Part shown: positions 33,813 through 41,658 of the stretch, in pieces
Layout: each line of letters begins with the position of its first letter
How positions within the stretch are numbered: position 1 is the stretch's first letter
Source: Clostridium sp. BJN0013
Lineage (GTDB): Bacteria > Bacillota > Clostridia > Clostridiales > Clostridiaceae
Length of the DNA stretch: 64,000 nt
Direction: 5' to 3'
NCBI RefSeq assembly: GCF_040939125.1
Contig: NZ_CP162495.1
Span: forward strand, 3,162,001 to 3,226,000
Notes under the pieces: generated by a model
Seen by the model: only the letters and a program-made list of their open reading frames with translations
What the model was told of the DNA's origin: nothing
Database searches by the model: none
Program-made: the position numbers and the translations under genes

Positions 33813-34538
33813 TTATAATTCTTCCATATGCTCTATTATATTCTCAGCACTAAAAGCTTTTTCAGAATTTATTCTTATAGTTTTTATCTCGTTATTATTA
33901 ATATCCTTTATGTTTTCAAGCTTTCCTATAATAGGTAGTTTAGTGATTTTTTCTATCATCTTAATATTATCATCATAAAATAAATCCTTTTCATATTTGT
34001 TTATTATAATGCCTTTGATTTTAATCCCTAAGTTTTCTATGTATTTTGCTGTAAGCACCGTATGATTTATTGTTCCAAGCCCAGCACTTGCCACAATAAT
34101 AACGCTCATATTTAAATCCTTAATAAGATTTCCAATGGTATATACTCCTCTTTCATCATCTATCAATGGACACACTATTCCACCACTGCCCTCAGCAATT
34201 ATGAAATCATACTTTTCCTTTAAATAAACATATTTTTCTTTTACTACATCTAAATCTATGGGGTTGTTTTCTAACTTCGCTGCAAGGTGAGGAGATACTC
34301 CATTCCTATAAACATAGGGCGTAATATTTTCATAGGGTTCTTCTAATTTACTCACGTCACTTACAAGTTTAGTATCACCTGGAATAAGTTCATTGTCTAT
34401 TTCTAAAGCACCACTTAGGGCTGCTTTAAAGTAAGCAGCATTATAACCCTTACTCTTCAGAACATACATAAGTCCAGCAGTTACAACAGTTTTACCAATA
34501 TCAGTATCTGTTCCAACTATAAATATACCCTTAGCCAT
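33813..34538 (-). CDS. bioD: Dethiobiotin synthetase BioD
   Basis: BioD closes the ureido ring of dethiobiotin with ATP and CO2. The 241-residue protein has the P-loop IVGTDTDIGKTVVTAGL, the FKAALSGA region and IAEGSGGIVCPL. It lies between bioY (53 bp upstream) and bioA on the same strand. Confidence 0.95.
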   Translation of the reverse strand: MAKGIFIVGTDTDIGKTVVTAGLMYVLKSKGYNAAYFKAALSGALEIDNELIPGDTKLVSDVSKLEEPYENITPYVYRNGVSPHLAAKLENNPIDLDVVKEKYVYLKEKYDFIIAEGSGGIVCPLIDDERGVYTIGNLIKDLNMSVIIVASAGLGTINHTVLTAKYIENLGIKIKGIIINKYEKDLFYDDNIKMIEKITKLPIIGKLENIKDINNNEIKTIRINSEKAFSAENIIEHMEEL

Positions 34539-34591
34539 TTTTTCTAGCCTCCAATTCTAATTTACATATCTCTTTTACTTAAGGAACTTTT

Positions 34592-35149
34592 TCATATGTT
34601 AATATATCCATTTTTCCTCAATGCAGGTAATATTTTTATTGAAATATAGGCTGTAAATATCGTTAGTACCAAATCTCCAGCTATACAAACTACAAAACCA
34701 TAAAAAAATGCAAAATAAAAGGAAATGTTTTTCCCTAAGTACAAATTATAACTAATATATAAATATACCACTCCAAACAGGTATATAAAAAACAAACCTG
34801 AAAGCAGCATAAATATTGCCTTGATAAAAGTTAGTTCTTTAATATTTTCTCTTATTTTACCTATGACATAAGCCGCTATAATAAAACCTATAAGATACCC
34901 AAAAGTAGGTTTAAATATATAATTAAATCCACCACCTTCAGTAAACACAGGTATACCAATAAGTCCAATAACAATATAAACTATTTGTGATAAAGCACCC
35001 AGTTTTGAGCCTAAAATAACAGCTGCTAAAGCACAAAATAGATATTGCAGAGTAAAAGGTACATATGGTATTGGTATCTTAATAAATGCTCCAATTGCTG
35101 TTAAAGCTGCAAACATAGCCACTAAAATTAAATTCCTTGTATTTCTCAT
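34592..35149 (-). CDS. bioY: Biotin transporter substrate-binding subunit BioY
   Basis: BioY is the S component of an ECF transporter, or works alone. From ATG 35149 it has about 185 residues with six hydrophobic segments and the family motif IPIPYVPFTLQ, followed by LAAVILGSKLGALSQIVYI and GGGFNYIFKPTFGYL. I chose this start because GGGGAG lies 8 bp upstream and the family begins MRNTR-like; the frame to 35218 would cover the promoter. It leads the bioYDA operon, so uptake and late synthesis are controlled together. Confidence 0.93.
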   Translation of the reverse strand: MRNTRNLILVAMFAALTAIGAFIKIPIPYVPFTLQYLFCALAAVILGSKLGALSQIVYIVIGLIGIPVFTEGGGFNYIFKPTFGYLIGFIIAAYVIGKIRENIKELTFIKAIFMLLSGLFFIYLFGVVYLYISYNLYLGKNISFYFAFFYGFVVCIAGDLVLTIFTAYISIKILPALRKNGYINI

Positions 35150-35189
35150 GAAACATTCTCCCCACTCCAATATTTGCTTGTACGTATCA

Positions 35190-35243
35190 ATAATACTAAA
35201 TGATCTCCTTATAGTCAACCCTTATTTTAAATTTGGTTTACAA
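35190..35243 (-). promoter_or_regulatory. BirA-type operator overlapping the bioYDA promoter
   Basis: Minus strand: TTGTAAACC (35235-35243), 14-bp spacer, GGTTGACTA (35212-35220), matching the TTGTNAACC-N14-GGTTNACAA form of Gram-positive BirA boxes. The -35 TTGACT (35213-35218) lies in the right half-site and TATTAT (35190-35195) is 17 bp downstream. Biotin-bound BirA should shut off the operon. Confidence 0.85.
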
Positions 35244-35320
35244 TTTACTTGCAGCTAAATATTTTCACCTATCAGACCATAAAAACCTAAAACTTATTAT
35301 AAAAACATAAAGAAAGTCAA

Positions 35321-35515
35321 CAAAAAAAGGTATTGCACTTAAAACCAATAATAATTTTAAATCGCAATACCTTATACTTTTTGTAGTTTGAATAGCTTGA
35401 AATACTCATTGTATAAGCTTTTTTAAGTTATGCTTGTATTATCTCGTTTCATCATTTACTATATTTCAGATTTTTTACCTGTTCTTGTGCAGCAGCCATC
35501 TTAATAGGCCAAATA
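35321..35515 (-). pseudogene. Relic of a ppdK 3' end with its terminator
   Basis: From 35452 to about 35508 the minus strand encodes PIKMAAAQEQVKNLKYSK and a stop, clearly matching the end of the intact PpdK (PVARLAAAQAQVKHPRPSK). The following 130 bp are also about three-quarters identical by eye to the ppdK downstream region, including a hairpin (GGTATTGC at 35328 with GCAATACC at 35363) and the TTATACTTTTTGT block. Homology ends near 35515. It is a direct repeat of 41527-41710. Confidence 0.85.
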
Positions 35516-35880
35516 CTGTTTTTCACTATGTAGAGTTTATAAATCCATATATGGAAGGTTAAATGAAAAAGTAAATCCATCTTTTCACTCAGCCGTTGAT
35601 AATGCAGAACTTACGTCAGATTTTTTCTAATTACCAGAGCTGGAACTGGCAGTATAATAAGTAAAAGATGTCTGTTTCTATGAGTGCAAACATGGCAAAC
35701 AGACATCTAAAATAGTGTGTAAAACTAAATTCCACTAACACCACCAAAATTGGACTTCAGATTTCATTTAAGGAGGGCATTGTAGCAAATATCGTGTAAG
35801 ACTAAAATCACGAAACACGAATTAAGTAGTGCAAACAACAAATTACCTTTTCATTTTACAAAAAAAGTTTATAAAACCTC
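35516..35880. other. Gene-poor stretch with a 12-bp hairpin
   Basis: No gene is seen. AGATGTCTGTTT (35666-35677) and AAACAGACATCT (35697-35708) form a perfect 12-bp stem with a 19-nt loop. An isolated AAGGAGGGC near 35770 leads no open frame of note. The stretch may be decayed mobile-element sequence. Confidence 0.5.
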
Positions 35881-35911
35881 TTGACTTAGAGTTAACTCCA
35901 AGTGGTAAAGT
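35881..35911 (+). promoter_or_regulatory. MerR-type promoter of the flavodoxin gene
   Basis: TTGACT (35881-35886), a 19-bp spacer and TAAAGT (35906-35911). The spacer carries the palindrome GAGTTAACTC (35889-35898). An overlong spacer with a central dyad is the mark of promoters activated by MerR-family regulators through DNA distortion. No merR gene is in the window. Confidence 0.75.
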
Positions 35912-35966
35912 ATAAATAGTTATATTTTTTTATAAATCTTATAAAAAAGAATAGGAGGATTTAAAG

Positions 35967-36446
35967 ATGTCAAAAAGTCTTATTGCATTTTTTTCATATT
36001 CGGGAAACACAGAGGTTATTGCAAATATCATAAAAGAAAATGTTGGTGGTGAACTTTTACAAATAAAAACAGTTAAATCTTATCCAACTAATTATGATGG
36101 AGTTGTGGATAAGGCTAGACAGGAACAAAATACCGAATATAGACCGGAACTAACAGTAAAAGTCACTGATATGGATTCTTATGATATAATTTACATTGGT
36201 TATCCTAATTGGTGTAGTACAATACCAATGGCAGTATTTACATTCTTTGAGTCATATGATTTTTCTAGAAAAACAATCATACCATTCTGCACACATGGTG
36301 GAGGTGGTATGGGCAGAAGCACAACAGATATCAAAAAACTTTGTCCAAATTCAAATGTCTTAGAAGGCTTAGCAATCAGAGGAAGTAGTGTTAATAAAGC
36401 AAGAAAAGATGTGTCAGCATGGTTGAGTAAAATTGGTGTTATTTAA
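35967..36446 (+). CDS. Flavodoxin
   Basis: This FMN-binding electron carrier has 159 residues. The phosphate loop is FFSYSGNTEVIAN; the flavin loops are IGYPNWCSTIPMAV (with W and C near the ring) and CTHGGGGMGRS. It is the short-chain 'flavodoxin_4' style seen in anaerobes. AGGAGGATTTAAAG precedes the ATG. It shares an unusual promoter type with the DUF362 ferredoxin gene downstream, so the two may form one redox response. Confidence 0.9.
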   Translation: MSKSLIAFFSYSGNTEVIANIIKENVGGELLQIKTVKSYPTNYDGVVDKARQEQNTEYRPELTVKVTDMDSYDIIYIGYPNWCSTIPMAVFTFFESYDFSRKTIIPFCTHGGGGMGRSTTDIKKLCPNSNVLEGLAIRGSSVNKARKDVSAWLSKIGVI

Positions 36447-36488
36447 GAACGCTAAGTCAAACCTTTGAAAACTTTTCTATAGGACCTC

Positions 36489-36519
36489 TTAACTTGGAGT
36501 TAACTCCAAATAGTAAGAC
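36489..36519 (+). promoter_or_regulatory. MerR-type promoter of the DUF362 gene
   Basis: TTAACT (36489-36494), 19-bp spacer, TAAGAC (36514-36519), with a 16-bp perfect palindrome TTGGAGTTAACTCCAA (36494-36509). The dyad core equals that of the flavodoxin promoter, so one regulator probably controls both. Confidence 0.75.
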
Positions 36520-36577
36520 TTGGATATCAAAATTGAATTTATTAAATCAATATTTTTTAAAACAGGAGTGATTAGAT

Positions 36578-37708
36578 ATGGAAAAATCAAAAGTTTATTT
36601 TACAGATTTTCGTACGAAACTTGGAGAGGGTCTACCTACCAAACTAAAAAGGCTGATTAAAGATGCAGGTATCGGACAAATCGATATGGATAATAAGTTC
36701 GTTGCCATCAAGATGCACTTTGGTGAACTCGGCAACTTAGGTTATCTTCGTCCAAATTATGCTAAAGCTGTAGCCGACATGGTGAAAGAACTGGGGGGTA
36801 AACCCTTTCTAACAGACTGCAACACTCTATACCCTGGCAGTCGTAAGAATGCCCTTGAGCATCTAGAATGTGCATGGGAAAATGGATTCACCCCCCTTAC
36901 AGTAGGATGCCCTGTTATTATTGGAGATGGATTAAAGGGGACTGATGACATCGCGGTACCTGTAATAGGTGGCGAATATATAAAAGAGGCTAAAATTGGC
37001 CATGCAATCATGGATGCTGATGTGTTTATCAGCTTAACTCACTTCAAAGGCCATGAAATGGCTGGTTTTGGTGGTACCATTAAGAACATTGGAATGGGCT
37101 GCGGTTCCCGTGCTGGAAAAAAAGATCAGCATATTAATGGCAAACCTCATATCATAGAGGAACAATGCCGAGGATGCCAAAGATGCCAGCGTGAATGTGC
37201 TAATAATGGTCTATTTTTTGATGATGTAAAAAAGAAAATGACTATCAACACAGAAAATTGTGTTGGTTGCGGTCGTTGCCTAGGTGCATGTAATTTTGAT
37301 GCAATCGAGTTTGCAAACTGGTCAGCCAGTGAAGAGCTGAACTGCCGTATGGCAGAATACACCAAAGCAGTAGTAGATGGTCGACCTTGCTTCCACATTT
37401 CTCTTGTGGTAGATGTTTCACCTAACTGTGACTGCCACAGCGAAAATGATGCTCCGATACTTCCCAATTTAGGTATGTTCGCTTCATTCGATCCTTTGGC
37501 ACTGGATCAGGCATGTGTGGATGCCTGTATGGAGGCTACCCCTCTAACTAATAGCCAACTGTCCGATAACATAGCAAAATCCGATTTTATTGATCATCAT
37601 GACCACTTCACTAATTCTACACCGGAATCAGAGTGGCGTACTTGTCTTGACCATGCAGAAAAAATAGGACTCGGTACTCGTGAATATGAACTGATTGTTG
37701 TTAAATAA
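36578..37708 (+). CDS. DUF362 protein with two [4Fe-4S] ferredoxin clusters
   Basis: The 376-residue protein has an N-terminal DUF362 domain (VAIKMHFGELGNLGYLRPNY, FLTDCNTLYPGSRKN, SLTHFKGHEMAGFGGTIKN, GMGCGSRAGKK) and a bacterial ferredoxin insert at about 190-235: CRGCQRCQREC and CVGCGRCLGAC. The C-terminal part returns to DUF362 (FASFDPLALDQACVDAC). DUF362 enzymes are poorly characterised, and redox or metal-site chemistry is likely. The gene is visibly richer in G and C than its neighbours, which suggests transfer. It is followed by a strong terminator. Confidence 0.85.
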   Translation: MEKSKVYFTDFRTKLGEGLPTKLKRLIKDAGIGQIDMDNKFVAIKMHFGELGNLGYLRPNYAKAVADMVKELGGKPFLTDCNTLYPGSRKNALEHLECAWENGFTPLTVGCPVIIGDGLKGTDDIAVPVIGGEYIKEAKIGHAIMDADVFISLTHFKGHEMAGFGGTIKNIGMGCGSRAGKKDQHINGKPHIIEEQCRGCQRCQRECANNGLFFDDVKKKMTINTENCVGCGRCLGACNFDAIEFANWSASEELNCRMAEYTKAVVDGRPCFHISLVVDVSPNCDCHSENDAPILPNLGMFASFDPLALDQACVDACMEATPLTNSQLSDNIAKSDFIDHHDHFTNSTPESEWRTCLDHAEKIGLGTREYELIVVK

Positions 37709-37776
37709 GCCAAGATGTACACAGAGATTACTGCAATCTTGAAAAGCAACAAATACTAAAAGCTAATAAACGACAA

Positions 37777-37818
37777 TCAACAAAATAGCCCCAAATAATT
37801 TGTGGGCTATTTTGTTGA
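37777..37818 (+). terminator. Strong terminator of the DUF362 gene
   Basis: TCAACAAAATAGCCC pairs with GGGCTATTTTGTTGA, a 15-bp stem with further A/T pairing inside. A second, shorter hairpin (AAGAGCA/TGCTCTT, 37869-37886) follows. Confidence 0.8.
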
Positions 37819-38126
37819 TAAAGTCCATGCCTCGAATAAACAGTTTATAAAAATCTAAAGAACAAAAAAAGAGCATTTCTGCTCTTAATGTTATACAATA
37901 TAAGAATATTCTGACTTAACTTTGCTTCAGATTGGATATATTAATGTCAACAATTATAAAATTGATGACACTAATATATCCAAACTTAGTCATCAAAGCT
38001 ATGCTTCCATCCTTATTTACAGTTATCAGCAGCTCCCAATCAATTTTCTACAATAAATAGTAGTTTTTGATATCTAATGAATTAAATATTCATTTCCTTA
38101 ACTTCCTATTATAAACACACTCAATT

Positions 38127-38338
38127 TATCAAGTGATTCTTAGGTTCAGGTGGGAGTTTGCTGTAGAGAATTGCTTATCTCCATCTGAACCTTATTAACA
38201 GTATTCTTAGTGTCTTTGGCACTTAGAATACGTTATCCTTTAGGGGAAGAACTTATCCAGGCGCGTAGCAGTGCTTATCTTCCTTTGGAGAAGATGGGAG
38301 TATTAGCAATGATAGCGTTCGAATAAATGATAGGAAGA
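38127..38338 (+). repeat. Dispersed structured element, copy A
   Basis: It starts TATCAAGTGATTCTTAGG and contains a long stem (TTAGGTTCAG ... CTGAACCTTA), the block GAACTTATCCAG then CAGTGCTTATCTTC, and the end GTATTAGCAATGATAGCG then TTCGAATAAATGA. Copies B (60,727-60,886) and C (56,425-56,550) share this order on the minus strand. Copy A also has an extra perfect 12-bp hairpin (GTATTCTTAGTG/CACTTAGAATAC, about 38200-38231). The rest of the 37,709-38,353 gap holds no gene. Confidence 0.75.
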
Positions 38339-38353
38339 TAAAAATTCCACCAC

Positions 38354-39737
38354 CTACTTTATACAATAAGCTAACCATCTAAAAAATCTTCCTACATTTT
38401 TAAAAGAAACTATATTGCATAATAATTCTGTCAGCTTTCCGAACTTCCTATAAAATAAATTAAATGCCAGAAATGGAATCCATTGCTTTTTAGATTTTGG
38501 CAGTCTTTTCATTATATTTTTAAACGTGTAAACTTCTTTGTATATCCATAGATAGCCATTATATAATTCTTCTGCTGTCATATTTTTGGGTTTATATACG
38601 ACATGTGCAGTATTGTAATTTGACAAATTAAAATCTACAATTCTATTTTCCTCCATTAATGATGAGTATAACTTTGTACCAGGATATGGTGTAAGGATAT
38701 GTGAGGTTACCGTTTCTATCTTATTTTTAACTATCCATTCTAACGTATTCTTAAATACAGATACATCATCTTCATCTAATCCGAAAACAAAACTTGCATT
38801 TATCATTATTCCCCTTTTATGAATTTCATCTGCAAGTTTCTCATATCTGTTTACACTATTTTGCACCTTATGGACACTATCTATTGACTTGCTATTTATA
38901 CTTTCAAAACCTATAAATAGACTTTGACAGCCGGCCTCCTTCATTTCATCTAAATAGACTTTGACAGCCGGCCTCCTTCATTTCATCTAATAATTCAGGC
39001 ATGTCCACTATATTAGAAGTAACCGCTGCGTTCCACTTTAGTTTAAGAGGTTTTATTTCCTCTAATAATTTTTTTGTCCATTTGGGATTTCCAATAAAAT
39101 TATCATCAATAAACATTATATGTCTTGTTTTTAGTGCATTTATATCTTTAATCACATCGTCTATTGGTCTATTAATATAAGTTTTAAGTACATTTTTACA
39201 ACTGTTATAGCAGAAATCACATTCAAAAGGGCATCCCCTGCTTGTACTAATTATATTAGTATATAAATACTTTTTACTATCAATAATGTAATAATTAGGT
39301 GACACTATTTCTTTCCCGGCAATATTTCCCATATCATAATATATCTTCTGAAGTGAATTATTTTCTTTATCCTTAAGGATTTTTGCCCAAACTCTTTCGG
39401 CCATTCCCACACATATTGCATCAAAACTATTAAGAGCACCTTCTGGATCTGCTGTAATATGTATACCCCCTGCAATTACTGTAACGTTGCGATTTTGGAA
39501 CTCCTTTGATATTTCCACTGCTCTATTCATAACATCTACAGTGACAGTTATTGCTACCAGATCTACAGATTCATCAAAATCTATCTTTTCAACATTTTCA
39601 TTCTCAATAATAACTTCATGCTCTTTCGGCGTAAGATTTGCTATTGTGAGTAATGCTAATGAAGGAGACATTCTTGTTTTTAACTTTGTATCCATAGGTC
39701 TTGACAGCATTGCAGGTTGAATTAATTTAATCTTCAT
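38354..39737 (-). pseudogene. B12-binding radical SAM protein split by a 37-bp tandem duplication
   Basis: The N-terminal frame (39737-38946) has a cobalamin-binding-like domain (LLTIANLTPKEHEVII, VTVIAGGIHITADPEGAL) and the radical SAM motif in STSRGCPFECDFCYNSCKN (CxxxCxxC). The second frame (38944-38354) continues the barrel (FIGFESINSKSIDSV, FVFGLDEDDVSVFKNTLEW) and the C-terminal domain. The residues DEMKEAGCQSLF occur at the end of the first and start of the second frame. Precise removal of one 37-bp unit restores a single frame of about 448 residues. Substrate unknown. Confidence 0.88.
38915..38988. repeat. Perfect 37-bp tandem duplication in the radical SAM gene
   Basis: The unit at 38915-38951 is repeated base for base at 38952-38988. 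As 37 is not a multiple of three, it shifts the frame. Confidence 0.95.
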
Positions 39738-39855
39738 ACATTACCTCCTCAAATAAACTTTACTCAACATTTAATTAGGGTGTGTCTGAAAACTAAATAT
39801 TGCGAAAGAACCGAGTTTTAGGTAAAATAAGATAAAAAACTTGGAGGGTGCAAAT

Positions 39856-40191
39856 ATGTCACAGAAGCGTTATGAAATATCAGATGAACAATGGGATCAA
39901 ATAAAAAACTTAATTCCAATAGCAAAAACAGGACGACCTCCAAAAGACAACCGACTTATATTTAATGCCATACTATGGATTGCAAGAAGTGGTGCAGCAT
40001 GGCGTGATTTACCAGAACGCTTCGGTTCATGGAAAACTGTATACAGTCGTTTTTGTAAGTGGCGTAACGATGGTACTTTATTAACAATTTTTAAAGAGTT
40101 AACCTCAGATGCAGATTATGAAAATTTAAGCATTGATTCAACATGTATAAAAGCCCACCAGCACAGTGCTGGTGCTAAAAAGGGGCTGTAA
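39856..40191 (+). CDS. IS5/IS427 transposase, first frame
   Basis: ATG 39856 follows GGAGGG. The 111-residue product MSQKRYEISDEQWDQIKNLI ... has the DUF4096/IS5 N-terminal domain and the first catalytic Asp in ENLSIDSTCIK. It ends at TAA after AKKGL. The run AAAAAGGGG at about 40177-40185 is the likely -1 frameshift site leading into the second frame. Confidence 0.85.
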   Translation: MSQKRYEISDEQWDQIKNLIPIAKTGRPPKDNRLIFNAILWIARSGAAWRDLPERFGSWKTVYSRFCKWRNDGTLLTIFKELTSDADYENLSIDSTCIKAHQHSAGAKKGL

Positions 40192-40625
40192 ACAGCGAAA
40201 CAAAACAGCATATTGGACTGAGTCGCGGCGGACATACAACAAAAATTCATGCAGTTGTTGATGGACTTGGCAATCCAATCTATTTTCAATTATCATCTGG
40301 CAATCTACACGACAGTACACAGGCCGTAGATGTTCTTTCCAACGTTGATATAGAAGGCAGCAATATCCTGGCAGATAAGGCATATGGCACAAATGAAATT
40401 AGAGAATATATTACTTCAAAGAAATCCTCATATACTATTCCACCAAAATCAAATGTAAGAGAACCATGGAATTGTGACTGGTGGCTGTACAAGGAACGTC
40501 ATTTAGTTGAATGTTTCTTTAACAAAATCAAACATTTTAGAAGAATTGCAACTCGTTATGACAAGCTTGCTGATTCTTTCCTTGCTTTTGTTTATATTGC
40601 TGCTATTTTTATTTTATCTAAGTAA
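40186..40625 (+). CDS. IS5/IS427 transposase, second frame (made by -1 frameshift)
   Basis: In the -1 frame, AVNSETKQHIGLSRGGHTTK follows directly on the first frame. It contains the second Asp (NILADKAYGTN) and the Glu (RHLVECFFNKIKHFRR), completing the DDE triad, and ends ATRYDKLADSFLAFVYI... at 40625. Both frames look undamaged, so the element may be active. Confidence 0.82.
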
Positions 40626-40684
40626 TTTATTGTTGCATTGTTTTCAGACACACTCTAATCTACTTACAGTATTCAACTTCCCAT

Positions 40685-40894
40685 TTATGTATCATTTCTG
40701 TATTCTAAAATATCACCTGGTTGGCATTCCAAAGCTTTGCATATTGCCTCTAAAGTTGAAAATCTAATAGCTTTTGCCTTTCCATTCTTTAGTATAGAGA
40801 TGTTTGCCATGGTTATTCCAACCTTCTCTGTAAGTTCTGTTACACTCATTTTCCTTTTAGCCAGCATCACATCAATATTGATTATAATTGCCAT
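40685..40894 (-). CDS. Small Cro/XRE-type HTH regulator (YozG-like)
   Basis: The 69-residue protein, MAIIINIDVMLAKRKMSVTE, is a single HTH (LTEKVGITMANISILKNGKA then FSTLEAICKALECQPGDIL). ATG 40894 is behind GAGGTG at 6 bp. YozG-like regulators are nearly always paired with a DUF2975 membrane protein, as here, 10 bp upstream. Confidence 0.85.
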   Translation of the reverse strand: MAIIINIDVMLAKRKMSVTELTEKVGITMANISILKNGKAKAIRFSTLEAICKALECQPGDILEYRNDT

Positions 40895-40904
40895 GTTATT
40901 CACC

Positions 40905-41357
40905 TCATATCGTTAAATCATTTTCTGATTTTATATCAATAGCATCTTGTAAAAGCCTTTGAAGAACAGCAGCAAAGACTCCAACCACAATTGAGGCAAA
41001 AATAAAAATAACTGGGAATCCCATGAAGCCTGGAGCGTCGTCTGCATCCGCTATAGGAACTACGAATGGTATGAGTACTGCATATATAATACTGATTGTG
41101 ATTGCACAGTATTTTATATTCTTTAAAGCCTTTATAGATAATTCCGAGAAAGCTTTGTTCTTGTCAATATAGCTTAAAAGCTTTAAAGCCTGATATAGAG
41201 CAAAGAAAAATGTTATTGCCGATGCATACACACCTATTAAAATGGGATAGTGCAAATAATCTGCAACTAAAGGCAACCAAAATATACACAAAGCAAGAAC
41301 CGGAATTCCAATAAGAAAAACAGCTATCCTTAAGAAAATTGTTGAACATCGTTTCAT
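40905..41357 (-). CDS. DUF2975 membrane protein
   Basis: The 150-residue protein has four hydrophobic helices (AVFLIGIPVLALCIFWL, IGVYASAITFFFALYQAL, ITISIIYAVLIPFVV, VIFIFASIVVGVFAAVL). ATG 41357 follows GAGGTG at 6 bp. Together with the small HTH gene it forms the widespread YoaS/YozG-type pair; function unknown, possibly membrane-linked control of the regulator. Confidence 0.82.
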   Translation of the reverse strand: MKRCSTIFLRIAVFLIGIPVLALCIFWLPLVADYLHYPILIGVYASAITFFFALYQALKLLSYIDKNKAFSELSIKALKNIKYCAITISIIYAVLIPFVVPIADADDAPGFMGFPVIFIFASIVVGVFAAVLQRLLQDAIDIKSENDLTI

Positions 41358-41537
41358 AAAAAGCACCTCACTTTTAATTTATGTATAGGATAACATATTT
41401 TTTACTGTTTATCAATAAATATTTATTGATTTTTATATAGAGTTAAAGGGTTGCAATCCGATTTACAATTGAGCTTCAAGAAAAAAACAGTCAGGTTCCA
41501 TCTTAATGTACTCAAAACACTAATTTATATATAAAAA

Positions 41538-41579
41538 GATATTACATTTAAAATTAATAATAATTTTAAATGTAATATC
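41538..41579 (-). terminator. ppdK terminator, 19-bp perfect stem
   Basis: GATATTACATTTAAAATTA (41538-41556) pairs perfectly with 41561-41579 around a 4-nt loop, followed on the minus strand by TTTTTATATAT. The related hairpin at 35328-35370 belongs to the relic copy. The rest of 41,367-41,658 holds no gene. Confidence 0.8.
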
Positions 41580-41658
41580 TTATACTTTTTGTGGTTTCAA
41601 TAGCCTCAAATACCCTTGTATAATCTTTTTTAAGCTATGATTATATTATCTTGTTTTA

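Larger units (their letters stand above)
39778..40655 (+). mobile_element. IS5-family (IS427-type) insertion sequence, complete
   Basis: The 878-bp element is bounded by inverted repeats GRGTGTGTCTGAAAAC at both ends (left GGGTGTGTC..., right ...GACACACTC). The dinucleotide TA directly flanks each side (39776-39777 and 40656-40657), as expected for IS427-type target duplications. Two overlapping frames encode the transposase. It lies upstream of the radical SAM gene and may affect its promoter. Confidence 0.9.

Noticed and set aside
35516-35880. Further ppdK or transposase coding remnants beyond 35515
   Set aside because: Translation in all frames shows no recognisable motif; only the 12-bp hairpin stands out.
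37147-37467. 106-residue minus-strand frame inside the DUF362 gene
   Set aside because: Antisense to the ferredoxin cysteine clusters; its openness is explained by the richer GC content of that gene.
38127-38338. Riboswitch (for example c-di-GMP) as an explanation of the dispersed element
   Set aside because: I could not find the conserved core of any riboswitch class I know, and copy A does not precede a gene on its strand.
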